The notes under the pieces: generated by a model | What the model was told of the DNA's origin: nothing | The model's input: only the letters and a program-made list of their open reading frames with translations | Database searches by the model: none | Assembly: GCA_038380795.1 (NCBI GenBank) | Contig: CM076271.1 | Coordinates: 18,119,001-18,183,000, forward strand | Length of the DNA: 64,000 nucleotides | Direction: 5' to 3' | DNA from: Pyrocephalus nanus | Lineage: Eukaryota > Chordata > Aves > Passeriformes > Tyrannidae | Program-made: the position numbers and the translations under genes | Shown here: positions 1 through 14,400 of the stretch, piece by piece | How positions within the stretch are numbered: position 1 is the first letter of the stretch | Layout: each line of letters begins with the position of its first letter

Positions 1-1739
1 CGTTCCTCGGTGAATGGTGAATAACTCTTCAGTCGAACACAGCGCCTTCAGCCCCTGCTGCTCAGAATAGCTCCCTGCTTCTCAAGTATTAATTGTATCT
101 GGTTATGTTTAAATGTCATTGAAATATGCAGCAAGTGATCTACGGGGATTCATATTTCTACCAAAAATCGAGCCTGCACCTTAAACTTCCCGCTGCAGGA
201 ATCTGGGATGGGTTTTTCCCGCTGTGCCTGCTGCAAACATCTGCCACTTCTGAACGCTGAATAGAGCCCTTGCAATCCAAATTCTAACATTGTAACCCAA
301 CGCTTTTTAAGAGAGAATATTGCCATTTTATTCATAAACTGTTTCAAGAAAGGAAAGGGGGAGCAGAGGCGAGGGAGGAGAGCCAAGAGCGCTTTGACTT
401 GCTTTCTGTTTTCAAGTGTCTCGGGGAGCGCCGTGCCAAGAAAAACAGTCCAGAGCAGTGAGCAGCGGGGAGATCCTGTTACAGCAGCCCAGCACCTCGG
501 GAGACAGGGCTGCCTCCGGCAAGGAGAAGGGGAAGAAGGGGAAGAACAGGGACCTGGCTGCCTGTGCACCCCAATAGCTGCCTCTTTGGGGGGGGCCAAT
601 GACAGGGACCCCATTCTTCACGTGATGGGAGCTCAGCAGGTCATTCATGTGGGCAGGACAAGCAAAGTCTGGCCCTGGCTGGAGCAGAGCTTTCAGAAAT
701 GGGTTATTTGGGAAAGGGGGAGGGCTCATTATTATCAGAATAATGAGGAAAGATAGGAAAAGTGTAAGTGAACTTACACGTGGGACTACGAACTGCTGAG
801 CGGCCAGTGTGGCCAGCTCTGGTGCTTAGAGATTTACCAATGAGCTCACAAGAAGAGAAGGAAAACAAAGACATCTCCTTCCCAACACAAATGTGCCTTT
901 TCTCTGGGTATATTTGTTAGCCTTATTTGAGAAAACAAGTATTTTTGTCTAGTTAGGGTTTGGATGGTGGCAAATTACTAAGGACAAGTGTGCAACTTAT
1001 CCTGTACATTTGTACAGGGAGTTTAGGACAAGCCTACAAAGCCCCTATTTATCCCCCTTTTAAGAAGAAAGCAGGGCTGGAAGCCCTTCCAGGCTGGCAA
1101 AGAGGGAATGGGGAAAATGCAGAGCACACACCAATCAGTCTAAAGATGAAGTCTCTTACTGCCAGGGATCAATGCCAGAGTGTCCCCACCCTACACATGG
1201 AGCCTCTGTGTTTCAGAGGGATGACAGAACAGAAGGAGTTAAATTAAAAACAAAACCTGTGAAACTGTTATAACCAGTCACACCAGACTGGCCACTGGCA
1301 GAAGCTGTCACTGAGAGGGGCAGAGCTGCCTGTCAGGGAACCCAAGGAGCTGGGCCAGACCTTGTGTGGTTGTGAAGGAACATTATTTTCTGACAGGTGA
1401 CCTGCCAGGGCTGGAGCAGGTGGTGTGTGAACTTTCACAGGGTGCAGTGACCTGCAGCAACCCTGCTATTCCCGTCCTTCAGCCTCGAGGGGGAACTGCC
1501 ACTGTGCTGGTGACATGGACTGCACAGGTTGGGAATGCCACCCATGGCACAGGCCACGGGGGAAAGACTGGCACCTTCAAGGGGTCCGTAAAAAAAGAGG
1601 GAGAAGGAGGGAAGTAAAGCTGTGCTCTTTCTTGACAGCAGAAATGTGGCACTGCCACGGGTCTAACTAGTGCAAAAATTCACTCCATATTGAGATTGTG
1701 ATAACGTGGCTCTGGGACCCTAAAACCACTCTGCCTAAC

Positions 1740-2180
1740 GAGCAGATCTTTGCTCTGCCCTGGGAGAAGCTGGGACTCCTTAGGGCACTCAGATGGCCCT
1801 GACCAGCCTCACCTGTGGTCTCTGCCCACCCCACCCACTTAAGCTCAGCTGTGGGAATTCCTTCCTTTCCTGAGTGCTGAAGGTGCACTGCTCTCCAGCC
1901 TTTTTCCTGAGCTGTTTGGATTTCTTTCCTTGACCCTGGCTCCTGCTTTGGCCCTGCCTGGAGATCGCTGCGCTATCGGTAGGATTTGTTGTTATCTTTG
2001 CCCTGATTTGTCAGTACTGGTTTTATATTTGATGGGGTGTTTTACATTGCTACCAAAGATGCATTTTAGTTGCATTAGGTCAAGATTTGCTCTCTGTTAC
2101 TGGTTGAATCTTGTTGGGTTTTACTGCTTTGCCTGTTGTGTTGGTTGCATCCCAGTGAGCCTCTTTGCTAAGCAAGACAA
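1740..2180 (+). repeat. Possible degraded LTR or other dispersed repeat
   Basis: The block has a composition unlike its neighbours: a C/T-rich part (GCACTGCTCTCCAGCCTTTT, then TTTCTTTCCTTGACCCTGGC) leads into a CpG-bearing stretch (GGAGATCGCTGCGCTATCGG) and then T/G-rich DNA, a pattern seen in U3-R-U5 of avian ERV LTRs. Clear TG...CA ends and a target-site duplication were not found, so the identity and limits are uncertain. Confidence 0.3.
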
Positions 2181-3950
2181 GCAATGGGTATAAGACTGTA
2201 CCAGGAAAGGTTGTGTTTCATTATGGATGAAAAGGCTTATTTCTGTGATGCACTTCAAGGCCTACAGTTAAATCCTTATCAAAGTCTTTCTGGTAGACAT
2301 CTTAGGTCTGTTAAGCTGAGGATTTCTTCTGGAAGCGGAGATCAAACCAACCCTTTGGTCGAGGAGACTTTTGGGCTCCTGACAAAACTCGGAGCAATTC
2401 AGGTTAGCTGTAATTCATGCCCATCTGCCCACAGTCCCCAGGGGCTGTTCAAGTTGCCAGAGATTACTGGGGAAGAATGAGTGACAATTTGCTCAAGGCA
2501 CTTCCATGAGGTTTCAGTCTGCAAACTGCCCCTTTGAAACTGCTAAAATCATCTTCTTCCTCCCTTCCCCTTGAACAAGGGGAGCCATTATGTGGCCCTT
2601 GCCACTGGTTTGCAGATGAACCACTTTGTGGATGATAAAATTACTGGCAGCCTTGCCAAATACTCCCCAGAGCATCGAACCAGCACACCCCAGTCTGAGC
2701 ACACAAGGATCTTTATTGTGGTTTCCCTGCCATGAAACTTTTGGATGTTGCTGCTCGTTTCTGAACGCAGCAAAAATAGCCAGTGCAACTTGAATGCATT
2801 TTGTAAAGCTGGCTTAGCTTACAACTAATCCTTTAAATCTATATGGAGACAGTAGAATCCAGTGGTTGGAGTGCAGAAATAAGATCCAATAAACTGGTTT
2901 CTAGCACTGCCTTCTGCCCCTTGCATCACCCTCCTCACCTACAGATCTCCATCTGTAAAAACACGGCCAACAGCTCTCGGCCATCTTCATACATGGCCGA
3001 GATGCTCTGATGAAAAGGGTTCTTCACATGTGAAAGACATTAATGAAACTGCATAGAGAGTAAAAGGCATCAGCCAAATATCCAGCCAGAAACACAGTAA
3101 ACTGTAATTGCTCACTGCTGGCCCTCTTACAGAGTGCTTCCCAAGGCAAGGTACAAAACACTGCAAGCAAGAGGTCCAGAAACATAAATTTGAACTCTGA
3201 TTACCAAGGGAGAATCCATTATTTGGAATTGCAGAAGTTCATATAATTCAGGGTTGACTGAAAGATTGTTCTGAAAAGAAAAAAAATCTCTAATTAAAAA
3301 TATATGTATTTTTTAAGGAGCTTTTCTTACTCTGAAAACCTTGTATGCAGTAGTGGGAGGAAAGCTTATTGTAATGTGTGTACATACACTATGCAAATTC
3401 TGCTATCAATTACAGATACAAATCTGGAACAACTCCAGAGTTATTTGCATGTGTCTAAATTAGAACAGACTGGTTTGTTAACAAGGTATATACATGTTCA
3501 GTGCTGCTCTGTGAAGGCAAAGGCTTGAGGAAATCAGCTTTTCTTTTTTACCAGTCATGTTAGTGCTTAAGGGATCTCTTCTGCTCTATAGCAATGAGAG
3601 CAGTAAATCTCCACTTCCCAATTTTTAAAATTATCACCTATGAAAACTCTTGGGCTGTTTGCATATAATGTGATGGCAAAAAAATCTGCATGTCTAAGCA
3701 TCACTCGGTGGTCAATCTTAGTATTTTTATTACTTTTGTTCCGATGTCCCCACCTGTATTGGATTATTCCTCCTGTTTCTTAGCCAACATTCAAGGTCTT
3801 GATTGTTTTCCATAGTAAAACTTTGCCTTACCCTGGGTTAGACTCTAAATCACTGTGTAGGTTTTACCTTATAAATTGTTCAATAAGGTAATTTTAAAAT
3901 TGGAATGATACACAATTGGAAACATCACCTGTATTTTCAGAGTCCTTAAG

Positions 3951-3966
3951 TTACTAAATTTAGTAA
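3951..3966. repeat. Perfect 16-bp palindrome
   Basis: TTACTAAATTTAGTAA equals its own reverse complement. It lies in AT-rich intronic DNA and could be a dimer-binding site or chance. Confidence 0.75.
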
Positions 3967-4506
3967 TAGTAGGCACTGATGGGTATTTGCACAAAAAGGC
4001 TTGATACACCTATGAATTGCCTGAAAAGGAATTCCTTTTTTAAAAATAACACCAGTTGCTGCCTCTGTTTTCATTCCTTACATTCAGCCAGTGCCAGCTG
4101 TGCTTTACTGCATTCAGATGGCACTTTACATACCACTAAAATAAAGTTTGTGACCATGTAACAAAATTACAGTGTAGTAACACGAAGAATGTGCAGCCAT
4201 TTAGGTCAGGAAACATAAAATAACGTTTTATAAATAACTCAGTACATCAGCTCTTAGAGGTTAGGAGAAAGGCAGTAATAAAAGATTTAAGAATTACTCA
4301 TTTTTATTTTAGTTTTTGCTATAAAAATGTATCGATTGTTCACCTCTTTTCTTGAAGAGGTGGAAAACCAGGATGGGTTAAGCTCTTCCACTGGTATGGA
4401 AAAGGAGCAACAAATTTCTCCAGTTCTTAAAACTCTAGTGTGGAACAACCTTAATTCAGTGCCCCGTCACATCATGCAGATTCACCCAGAAATGAGAAGA
4501 GGCAGT

Positions 4507-4537
4507 TGATTATTAAGCATCTTCTGCTCAATAATCA
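4507..4537. repeat. Imperfect 12-bp inverted repeat
   Basis: TGATTATTAAGC (4507-4518) pairs with GCTCAATAATCA (4526-4537) with one mismatch around a 7-base loop. No element boundary or target-site duplication was found. Confidence 0.6.
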
Positions 4538-7500
4538 GTTAAATTTTCTAACAGGCCAATCTCGTGTGATTTAGATAGTGCAAGAAAAGTAACTGACATG
4601 TCAAGGAAATGTTCTTGGGTTTGTTAGAAAACATACAGCCACACATGCACAACTGAGGACACCACACAGTGTCACTTAATGGAGCTTCAGAAGTGTAATC
4701 TCAAAAGATTTTTGTTCAAGCCTTAAGCTGCAATGATTGTTAAATCACAAGTTCCCTACAGATAAATGACAGTTGATTCAAAACTGACAACGCAAAATTC
4801 AGCTTGCAACGTGCTCAGCTTTCTGGCCCATTTCTGACAGAAAATGTTCTGCTGATTTAAAGAAAGCAGCTGGTTTGCATTTATAAAATTTGCATTATCT
4901 TTCCTTGGAACTGGATCATCAGCCCTGGGTTAGAAAAATCTGGAAATATTTCACTGACTCTTTCTGAGCTGATTTCCCTCAGAATGTTTCCTCACTCTGA
5001 CTTCAGGAGGAAGACTGACCATGTGGTCACAATTTATCCTGGATTTCCACTACCAGGGATGAGTACTGAGAGCAGGACTTCACTGGAAAAGCTTTAGGAT
5101 ATAGTTCTCAAATACTATGGAAGGAGTGTTCAGATTATCCAAAGTATCTTGTGCCCCTACTTAGAAAACAACTGCCACAGGATGAAAGGATTAGCATTTT
5201 TTATTCACTTGTGGTTTTGCTGTAATTTTTTTTCCCTTTGTTGTTTACATATTTAACTTTATAAAGTTCTACTTATAGGGTTCCTTTCTCCTCTTAATTC
5301 CTGTTATGAATCAAATCCCAATTGCCATTAGGTCAAAACCAAAACAAAGGCAAGATTAAAAACCCTTCATAAAATGATATAACAAAAAAATTAGGAAATA
5401 ATTAGTTACAAACTGAAAATATACACTTGTATATCGTTGTTGTATCAACATAAATGTTGTCTGCTCTTCTGGGGCATGGGTTGAGGGGACTTTCGTACAA
5501 ACACAGGTTTATAAGATCTATATACTGCAAAAGCCAGCCTGCTGTCCCAAAAATGATTTTCTACTGATACAAGTGGACTTACAAAAGCAAAGGTTTCTGT
5601 GCTCAAAGTCCCAACAGTTACAGTGATTATCATCAATAATATTTACCAACTTCACTGCTGTTTCCTCAAATTTAGGCCATATATTTGCTATGCACATGAA
5701 CAATTTAAAATGAGGGAGTCCTGATTTGCATTACAAGGCTGAGAGCTTAAAGTTAATCAGAAATTCTCCAAATCTCAAAACTCTGAAGTTAAATGCATTA
5801 AATCATACAAATTATGTTCACATGTTTCAAAATTAATAACAACACCTATTGGGGAGTATGTTTAACCACCAGAGGATGGGATGGGTGGTAAGAGCTGGGC
5901 TGAAAGCGCAGTACCCTGGGCATTTAATGATAGGGAAGGCTGAAATGTGCCATTGCTTGCTGTTCTTGGGTATCTACCTGGCAGAGTAAATCAATTCACT
6001 ACGTTGTTTAGCTGTAAACTTTGTGTAAATTGCTCTTAGAACTGAGAACTCCTTTTATTTAACACCACCACCAATTGCTCTGTGACCCAGGTAGCACCAC
6101 CATGCAGAGTCCAATCCCAGCCCCACTAAACAGATGACAGCCTGGCCATTTACTTTCACAGGAGTTGGATAAGTGCCATAGCTTTTACTCCTGAAAACAT
6201 TCTGGCTGCAGGTCTTGATTGAGTCAAATGGAATGTTCTTACAGCAACAAACTCCCTTAAATATTTCAGCACAATTGGATTACAATTATTTTGCTGCGCT
6301 CAGCCCTGGAGACACTCATGTATCCACAACAAGGTTGAGTGCAACAAGATCCCAGAATAGGAAGGACTTTCTCTCAAAAATGTGGCATGATTATATGTAT
6401 TTTTTTTTTTTAAACTCCTAAGGGTAAGATGTTTCAAATGTGCAGATGTATACGTGTATTTTGGGAAAATACTAAATCATAAAATTGATATTCTGAAAGT
6501 GGTGTTCAAGATGTGTTAACCCACACTTATCTTCTTGTCTATGTGTATTATTTAGCACTTAATGTGATACATCTGGTGGTTGAATGCTGGTTTATGTGGG
6601 GACAGTCACTCAGGTATTTGAGAGGCTCTGGAGCCTGGCAGTAAGCAAACTAACCTTTAATAATACAAACCTAAACTTGCCTCATGCTGTTTCCAAGAGT
6701 CAGAGGGAGTGTGATTGCTGGGCAGGTGACACTTCCATGAAGCATTTTAGGTGCACAATATTTTTGTCTTTGGGGGTATTTCTCCAACTGGCCACATCTA
6801 ATGCCTTTGCTTAAAGGGAATGTGGATTATCTTCAGCTGGCATTTGTTAGCAAGGGAGAGTTTGAGTAATTTTGCCATACACCTCTCTGGATTAAATTTG
6901 TTTTCCAGCGTATTTTTTCTGTAGGCTTAATCATTCAGTATTTCCAGATTTTGATACTCATAAAATATTACCATATTTTGCAGCATGTAAAAATAATAGA
7001 GGAAATGGGGGTGGTTGGTAGTTATATTCCTTCTGCCTTGAAATACTTACTGTTAGGTCTCCTTATCACAGGCATAGCTATATAAAAGTACGCCTTATTT
7101 GGTCAGTACAGTTCTAAAATCCTCTACACCTGAGAATCAACAAACCCCCCACTGGACTGTTTCATTTAAAATATCCCTCTCTTGAAATACTCTGAAGTCC
7201 TTCTGTGTTCAGCCTGACAGGTTGCTACCACCTGTCTGGTGCCTCAGCCAAGCAGATTTCAGATGCAAGTGTGATTTTCATGAATCACTGAACTGTTGGG
7301 AACCAATTTTTTTTTTTTTGATAGTGTTGCTGAGAGCACAGAGCTGCTGTTCGTGATATTTTGCAATTTTATATTGATTTTTCATGTTTAAACTTTGTTT
7401 CTCTGACACTCTTTGAGTTCTGCTTATTTTAATAATAATTGAGATGTACACAGGAGATGAAATAATTAAAACAGACTGTGAATGTTCTGGATCATTAACA

Positions 7501-7909
7501 AAAGTATCCATGGCATTAGTCTAGCATATTTGCAAGAGAATATTGTGGTGTTATTCATTCACTATAATGCATTGCAGTCAGCAAATGGATGAAGAGAGTG
7601 ACTGCAGGTCACTGTGACTATCAGATTGTGTACCACAAAGTTTCACTGACTTAAGGAGAAAATTATTTCAGTCCCTGCTTGTTGGGGGTTTGCATTTTCC
7701 ATTTCAGTGCACTTTCTGTAAATAAGAAATATTACTGTTCACACAGGACTCAACAGAATTCCCTGTACTTGAGGGTAGGACTTGCTATGTTGATTTGCTC
7801 ATCGATCTTCTCCCTCTTCTCTTGACTCTCCTGTCCCACAGTATACATATTTTTCTTGGGCTCTGTGAATATGAAATTATGCAGATATTTGAGTTAAATC
7901 TAAATGTCT

Positions 7910-7922
7910 GGGGGGGGGGGGG
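7910..7922. repeat. Run of 13 G
   Basis: An uninterrupted G homopolymer in intron 3, followed by AAGGGAG. G runs of this length are rare in AT-rich DNA and are prone to length change and to sequencing error. Confidence 0.85.
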
Positions 7923-8410
7923 AAGGGAGAGAATACACAAGTGCATTTCTTGCTCTGATACCTTATTTTTGGTGCCTGTATGAAAATCCTGAGCTTTATT
8001 GAAGCTGGCAGCCCATGGGATGGATGTGAGTGCCTGCTGTGCCCTGTGATGGTGCCACCTTTCCCTGTAACGTTATTGTATCGGTGTTTGATGAGTCCTT
8101 TTGTCCTGTAAGAGCCTTTCTGTACTTGCTGAGCAATCATTCAAAGGCCAGGCTATTGCCCAGGATCCTGAACAAATGGTCAGTGACTTCAGTAGTTATA
8201 GTTCCAACCTAATTAATAAAAGTCAGTTGGGATAAGCAGAGTCCGAAATGCTTGACATCACTCAGAGCAGCAGCAGATGTGGCCTAGGTACTCATGCTTT
8301 TTACTGAGCCTTGCATTATATGTGGGTTTAAAAGGAAAATCCATTTTCTACATTAATGATGAATCCTTTGATTTCACCCTATAAGGACACCTGTGTTTGT
8401 ACACAGTGTC

Positions 8411-8480
8411 TGCTGGAGCAGAGAGGATGGACCACATAACCCACTGTGGTCCCTGCCAGCCTGATCCATTCTGTGAATTC
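8411..8480 (+). mobile_element. Probable old CR1 3'-end fragment
   Basis: The stretch GGATGGACCACATAACCCAC followed by TGGTCCCTGCCAGCCTGATC and CATTCTGTGAATTC resembles the CR1 end 'TGGACCAGATGACC...GGTCCCTTCCAGCCTGA...ATTCTGTGATTC', with many differences. It is probably an ancient copy, and a chance match is possible. Confidence 0.5.
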
Positions 8481-11400
8481 ACTACAGAAATATATCTTTG
8501 GTGCTGGGATTGGTTCTGATCCACTGCAGGATTCTCTGAGACACTTCCCTGCATCAAACCCAAACAGAATAATTACAGAGGCTCCAACAAGACACATGTG
8601 AATAACAAACAAAACATAATTCTTCTCCTCTTGCATTATACTGTCACAGATTTCTCGAAGCTTGGAGTTACACTAGCACAAACTTTTGCAATTAATGGAA
8701 AATCATCACCAAATACTTGCAGCTAAATAACATCTCGTGTTGTGAACTATTGTACCAATCAAAGCTGTGCTCTGTAAGGCTTCATGCAGTGATTTACACT
8801 AACTTTGCCTGGAAAGGGCTGTGTCGATGCCTTGGTGCCTTTTGAGGGGAGCAAAGGACAATAAATCAGGCTACTTTGGACTCGATTTTACAACTGGAAA
8901 AGATTACACTGATCTTTACAGAAGGGAGAGGCTGGTGCTCTGATGCACCACATTTGAGGGTTACCACTCATTTTTGTCAGGGAGAAGAAAGGAGCAAATT
9001 GTCCATATGCTTTTAAATAGTACTGTCAACATACTGTATTTCTAAATCAGCCTAATCCCTTTTGCTATAAATGGAAACCATGCTTTCAGTATTTCTGGTG
9101 GGAATTAGTTAACTAAGTGCTTAAACTTGCCAAACTGCATCTTATATAAAAAAAGGAGCTTCATGAATCAAAAGCAGCGTTCAGCTGCATATAAATAGGC
9201 TTCCAGAAAAACGTATGCCTTGTAATCACATCTTGATAAGTCTAATACCTTGTATAAAATCCAGAAACTATTTTTTGCATCTGACAGTGTTTACAACACA
9301 GAGCCTGAAGTCTGCCCTCCCATAGTTACTATTGCATACAACTTTATTTATGGCAAAAGACTGAGCAGGCTTCCTGTTTACAGCTTGGAGGGTATTTATC
9401 TGACAGGTGAGCACCAAGTATCTAATTCCAGCCCTCTTTTTGTGGGAAATAGAATGTGAGAACAAACGGAATCCAAAGTAAAATGTAAATTGTCCAATAC
9501 CTGTGAATTTGCATCCAGGTTAGAAGGCAGGGAGAATTGCCCCTTAGAGTTTAGACTTTCTATGCAAGGAGAAAGCTTTGTTTATCCCAGTGTTGCCTTA
9601 TTTTATGGCTGTGGAGGCAGAGACTGCCTGAAACCAGAGAAAAATCTCAGCTGCACACAGAGCAGATGCTGGATCAGAGTTTTACTGCGTTACCTGAAGC
9701 AAGATAGCAAAGTAAATGTTGAAGGGAGGTGTGTGTAAAGTTTTAAAAGTCTGGATAAACTGTTTCCATTTGAGGAGGAGGGGATGCTCCTGTCAAGTGG
9801 GCTCAGGTGGGCAGAGCACCCTGGTGTTCCAGCCTTTGGGCTCCCTCTGGTTATTCCGGCCTGACCCACTGCAGGTATATTTATATCCCGCAGGGTTTCC
9901 AGTGGATTATCAGGTGCTTGTTTTGCTTTCAGCTGGAGAGGCCCTTTAGGGGGGGAGGTACCTTCTACTACTGGCTTGACAGCAGCAGATTTGAGGGATG
10001 TGATTTACAAAGAGGGGGGGAAAACGGAGTAAGTGCTTGGAGCTGACTGACAGACGCAGGAAATCTAAGCCAGCCTTTGAAGATAACTCACGAATGGTGG
10101 GGAAGATGCAGCACCGTCCTTTCCCTCTCTGTTGAGGCATTTCAGCTCGTGAACAGTGCCCTTGCTTTTTCATGTGCTGCTGAAAACCCAACATGTGGTT
10201 CTGCTAAATGAAAACAAGTTGGAATCACTGTCAGATGAACCCAGATTAAAACCATAAGAGAAATGTGACCCGCTCGGATGCTGTGGCACTGCTGCCCTCC
10301 CTTCCACTCTGCTGGGAGCACCAGCACCAAATGCCTCGTTCCCTCTTGCAGGCTTTGCTGGGAAGCACCCTGGCAGCAGGATAGCAGGAAATATCCATGT
10401 TAATGATGATGTACGATTTCCAAACACTTCCCACAAGACAGAAGTCGGTATTAATGTGATTATTTGCTGTGAAGGATATGCTATCGCTGCGTGGCTACGT
10501 GCCCAGCCTTTGTAAGGGAGACAAGGTCCTGGCACAGCCCCTGTTGTCTTCTTCAGAAATCAGGAGCTGAAGTTCAGAAGCTTTCCTGATAAACAAGTAA
10601 CCCCCATATAATGCAGTTTGTCTCCTCTTTCCCTGCTGGTTTTCCTAGGACTGCAGGCTCTCCTAGACTTAGCCAGCATTCCCTGTAGTTCAGAGCTCCT
10701 CCTGCCAAATACATTAGGTGGGAAGGCTGACTCTTCTGCAATATTCATATTCCAATTCCTCTGTTTTATAGGAAAAATTAAAGACTGCACCTATGGAAAC
10801 CTGCAAAATTCATCCTCAGCATGGATTAATTTAACCAGCAGAATGTAGGGATCTTATGGATAACATCAGGTGGTGTCCAATCCATTGGCTGCACTGAGGT
10901 GCAAAGCTTTGTAGACACATCTTGAATTCACTGGAACAGCTGCAGCCCTTAAATCCCACAGGAAGCTGCCTTGGGTTTCAGGATAGGGTGAGAGCAGCCT
11001 TTAACAGGCTGCTGACCCCACTCTCCTGAGACCAGCTCCTCACAAAATGGAACTTAGCTGTAATAATAAATATATAAGGACATGACTGCATTGCAATCAT
11101 AAAGGGTGCAGTGCTTGAATTATTGCTTTAAAATATTTAGAAACAACTTTCTTTGTACATGTGCAGTATATCACGGATCCTAAAATGATTTCTAATCCTG
11201 ATTCTGCTGTGGGATGTTGTGGCAGAGAGCAGGCAGTGGCCAGGATGGTTAGTGTACCAGTCCAGTGCCAGTGTGGGGGCTGATGTCACCATCTGATATG
11301 TTTCCTATCTGATTTCCATGAGTCTGTGATATGTAATACCATCGTGCTTTGCTGTGTCAGATCACATGTCAGAGGTCTGTCAGAGCCTTTGTTGAGCAAA

Positions 11401-14400
11401 AGGAACCCTTGGAAATGTACCCATGCACTGCTAATGTTTAGCTAAACATGCAAAGCTGATAATATTTAGCAAGAATGGTTCCAAAACACAAAGGAAAGCA
11501 ATGGGGTTGGTAGCAAATCTGATCTGAGGGTTTGCTTTTACAGAGATATTGCAATTCCCACTTAATCTTAAAGTCTTCACCCATCTGTCCACAGATTTAG
11601 AATTTATCTGTTGTAAGGGTAATGATATTATCTTAAAAAATATAATTCTCATGGTTTACCAGACAAAGGAAGGAACATGACTATTTTAGGAGGAAAAATC
11701 CCAGGAAGAGCTGCAAAGCTTTTCCTTACACAACTTTACTCCGAAGGAGCTGGTGGAGCAGTTGAAATCCTTAGAGTAAAAGCCTGCAGTGCTGCTCTGT
11801 GCACCACCCCTAAAGGTTAAGTTGCTGGCTGTCAGAGTTCAGTTATCCATCACATTTCTGCTGGGGGAAGGGAGCATGAACTGCTCTCTTTTTTTCCAGC
11901 TCTGCAGCCAGACTCTCTAAACAATTTCCTGCGCTGGGTTCACGTAAGAGACTAAACTGTTTCTAATACAAGGAATGCAGTTAACCACGACCGATAGACA
12001 AATACCTTTTCTTATCACTAATGGATTACAACACTTGACTGCAAAAGCAATTTAAACCTTACAAATGGCATATTCCAACCCCCAACAGCAGTTTAGGCAG
12101 GGAGAATTGTTGTTACAGCAGCTTTTCATTAGATCTTTGAATGTTTGCACTGAAAATTGATTGCATTTTTTTTTATTTATTTATTTAAAATCAGCAGTAT
12201 AGCTTTTCATCCACTGTATCTCTGAAAAATGGTAGTTTCATGAGACTATTCTGTGGCTGTGGACAATATTTCATGCTTAGCAGTTCATATTGACACTCAG
12301 CAGCAAAGGAGTGATGGCTCAGGAACAGTTTAGATGTTTAGAGCGGGTGGAAAAAATCACTATATTTATTAAAACATCTGAGCTGATAAATGTTATGGGT
12401 AAAAACTGCAGATGTGGGTGTACATAACAGTAATCCCCCAAACACATAAAAGCCTCACAGGTAAAATGTGATTTGTCTGACATTACTCAGCTCAGGGAAC
12501 CGGGGAATAGAAACAAGAAGAGCAGATTCAGGAAAAAAAACCTCTCCTTTTCCATGGACTACACACCCTGTAGTCAGGCAGTAGAATTACTCCCTCCTCT
12601 TCCTTTGGAGCTGTTGTTTGTATTCCTGTGGATACACAGTGTGTGTGAAAGGAGGGATCCTGTGATGAGCAGCAGGATGGTCTGTCTGTCCTTTGCAGTG
12701 ACAGCACCTACAGGTGATTTCCTTCAGGCACTGTGGATTCCAGGGTGAATCGCTGGATATAAGGACAGGTGGCATGCTCTGGGAAATTTCTGGTATTCGT
12801 GAAGTTCCACTTTTGTGGTGTTCTATACTTACCCTACCCCAAATCCTCATTACTAACAGGTTATTTCTGTCACATAATTGCATCACAGTTTTACAGTGAA
12901 TCTGCAACTGTGTAGACACAAATCAATGCTTTCTAAAAAAGCACAAACATCTCTCTTCCATCTGCCTTACATGAATTATAACTTATAACCTACAAAGTTA
13001 TAACTGGCCTAAGTCATGTCCCGAAGCTGAAATGTGTTATTTCAAGCTTGGGAACACTTGCCCTGTTTTCCCTTGGAGATCAAGTGGCACAATCTTTGCT
13101 AAGCCTGGGCTTAAAAGGGCTGATACCACCAGACTCTAAAACTCCCCACTGGAATTTAGGAGCTGGAGATACAATTAAAACCAGTTCTGTTACCATAAGT
13201 TACTTAATGAATCTCCCTGTCTCAGCAAAGCCAAGGCAACCTCCTGCATGTGCACTCTGTGTTCACCAAGTGGAAATACATTGAGCCAAAATCATCCTGG
13301 GAGTGACTTCAGCACTCTGGGGAAATAAGGGCCAAAGCTTTAATCTGAATTTGGTACCTCAAGTGCCTGTTCAGTGACTGACTAATAGTTTTGGGTGAAA
13401 TGAAGTGGAAAGGTGCAGTCAAAACCCTTTTTAACACCGTTTTCTGTGTTGCAAAACAGTGTGGATGGGAATCATGGGGGTTTGGTGGGGAGACAAGAGT
13501 GTGAAGGGAGGAGAGAATCCAGGGTCAGGAAGCAGGAAATCAATGAGCATCTTTTCTCTGACCAAAGTTCTACCTACCCTGGGTCTCCTTCCTACCTTGT
13601 ACCCTGTGCAGTCATATTTAATTTACAATGAGTGTGAAATCAGTGAGAACAGTATTTTACACACTTTGCACATGAAATAAAACAACCACACGAGGGACAA
13701 GATAATGGAGAACATGGCCCATGGAAAAATTTATCTGAATAATGGTTTCCTCTGAGTCTGAAAATCCCTATTACATGTACAGCACTGAGATGGCCTGAGA
13801 GTTACACTTTGATTTAGTGAGGAATGTCTGGTCTGGATCTTAATTTTTCTGCTCTCCAGAATTAGGGTCCCAGAATGTGGGGACTGGTTATAACACACTT
13901 TAGCCAGCATTTATCACTCCTCTACAAGCCATTTTCTCCTTTATAAATACTACCTCCTCTAGGACTGAACTATCTCTGTTTAAAACAGCCATAATGTGTC
14001 AGTGCTATAGATTCTGTACATCAACAGCTCCTTACTGGGCAATGGTTTTGTGTTTATTACAGACCCCCAAATATATTTTTTGCAAATGTGTTCATGTTAC
14101 TTCATTTCCCACTGTAAAAAACTCTGGTTTCAGCACAAATGTCAGGCCCAACACTGGAGCCCTTAAACACAAGCAGCCTTTTGGGGCCAGTTCTGCTCAA
14201 GTCCCGTTTTTCAGGAGCGGGTGCCATTTGTTGGAGCTGCCCTGGACTGTCACATACCTTCCCCATCACAGAACAGCTGCCAGACTGATATAGCCCTGCC
14301 CCAGAATGGGAACCCTGCAGAGCTCACACAGCCCTGCCTTATCTCAGAAGGGTCTGTAGCTGCTGATAGCAGATCACTAAAAATGGCAGCAGAAACAGTA

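Noticed and set aside
6130..6165. Minus-strand GTAAATGGC looked like the start of PDZRN3 exon 4 (VNG...)
   Set aside because: The next codons read QAVI instead of RDLS, and the match does not continue.
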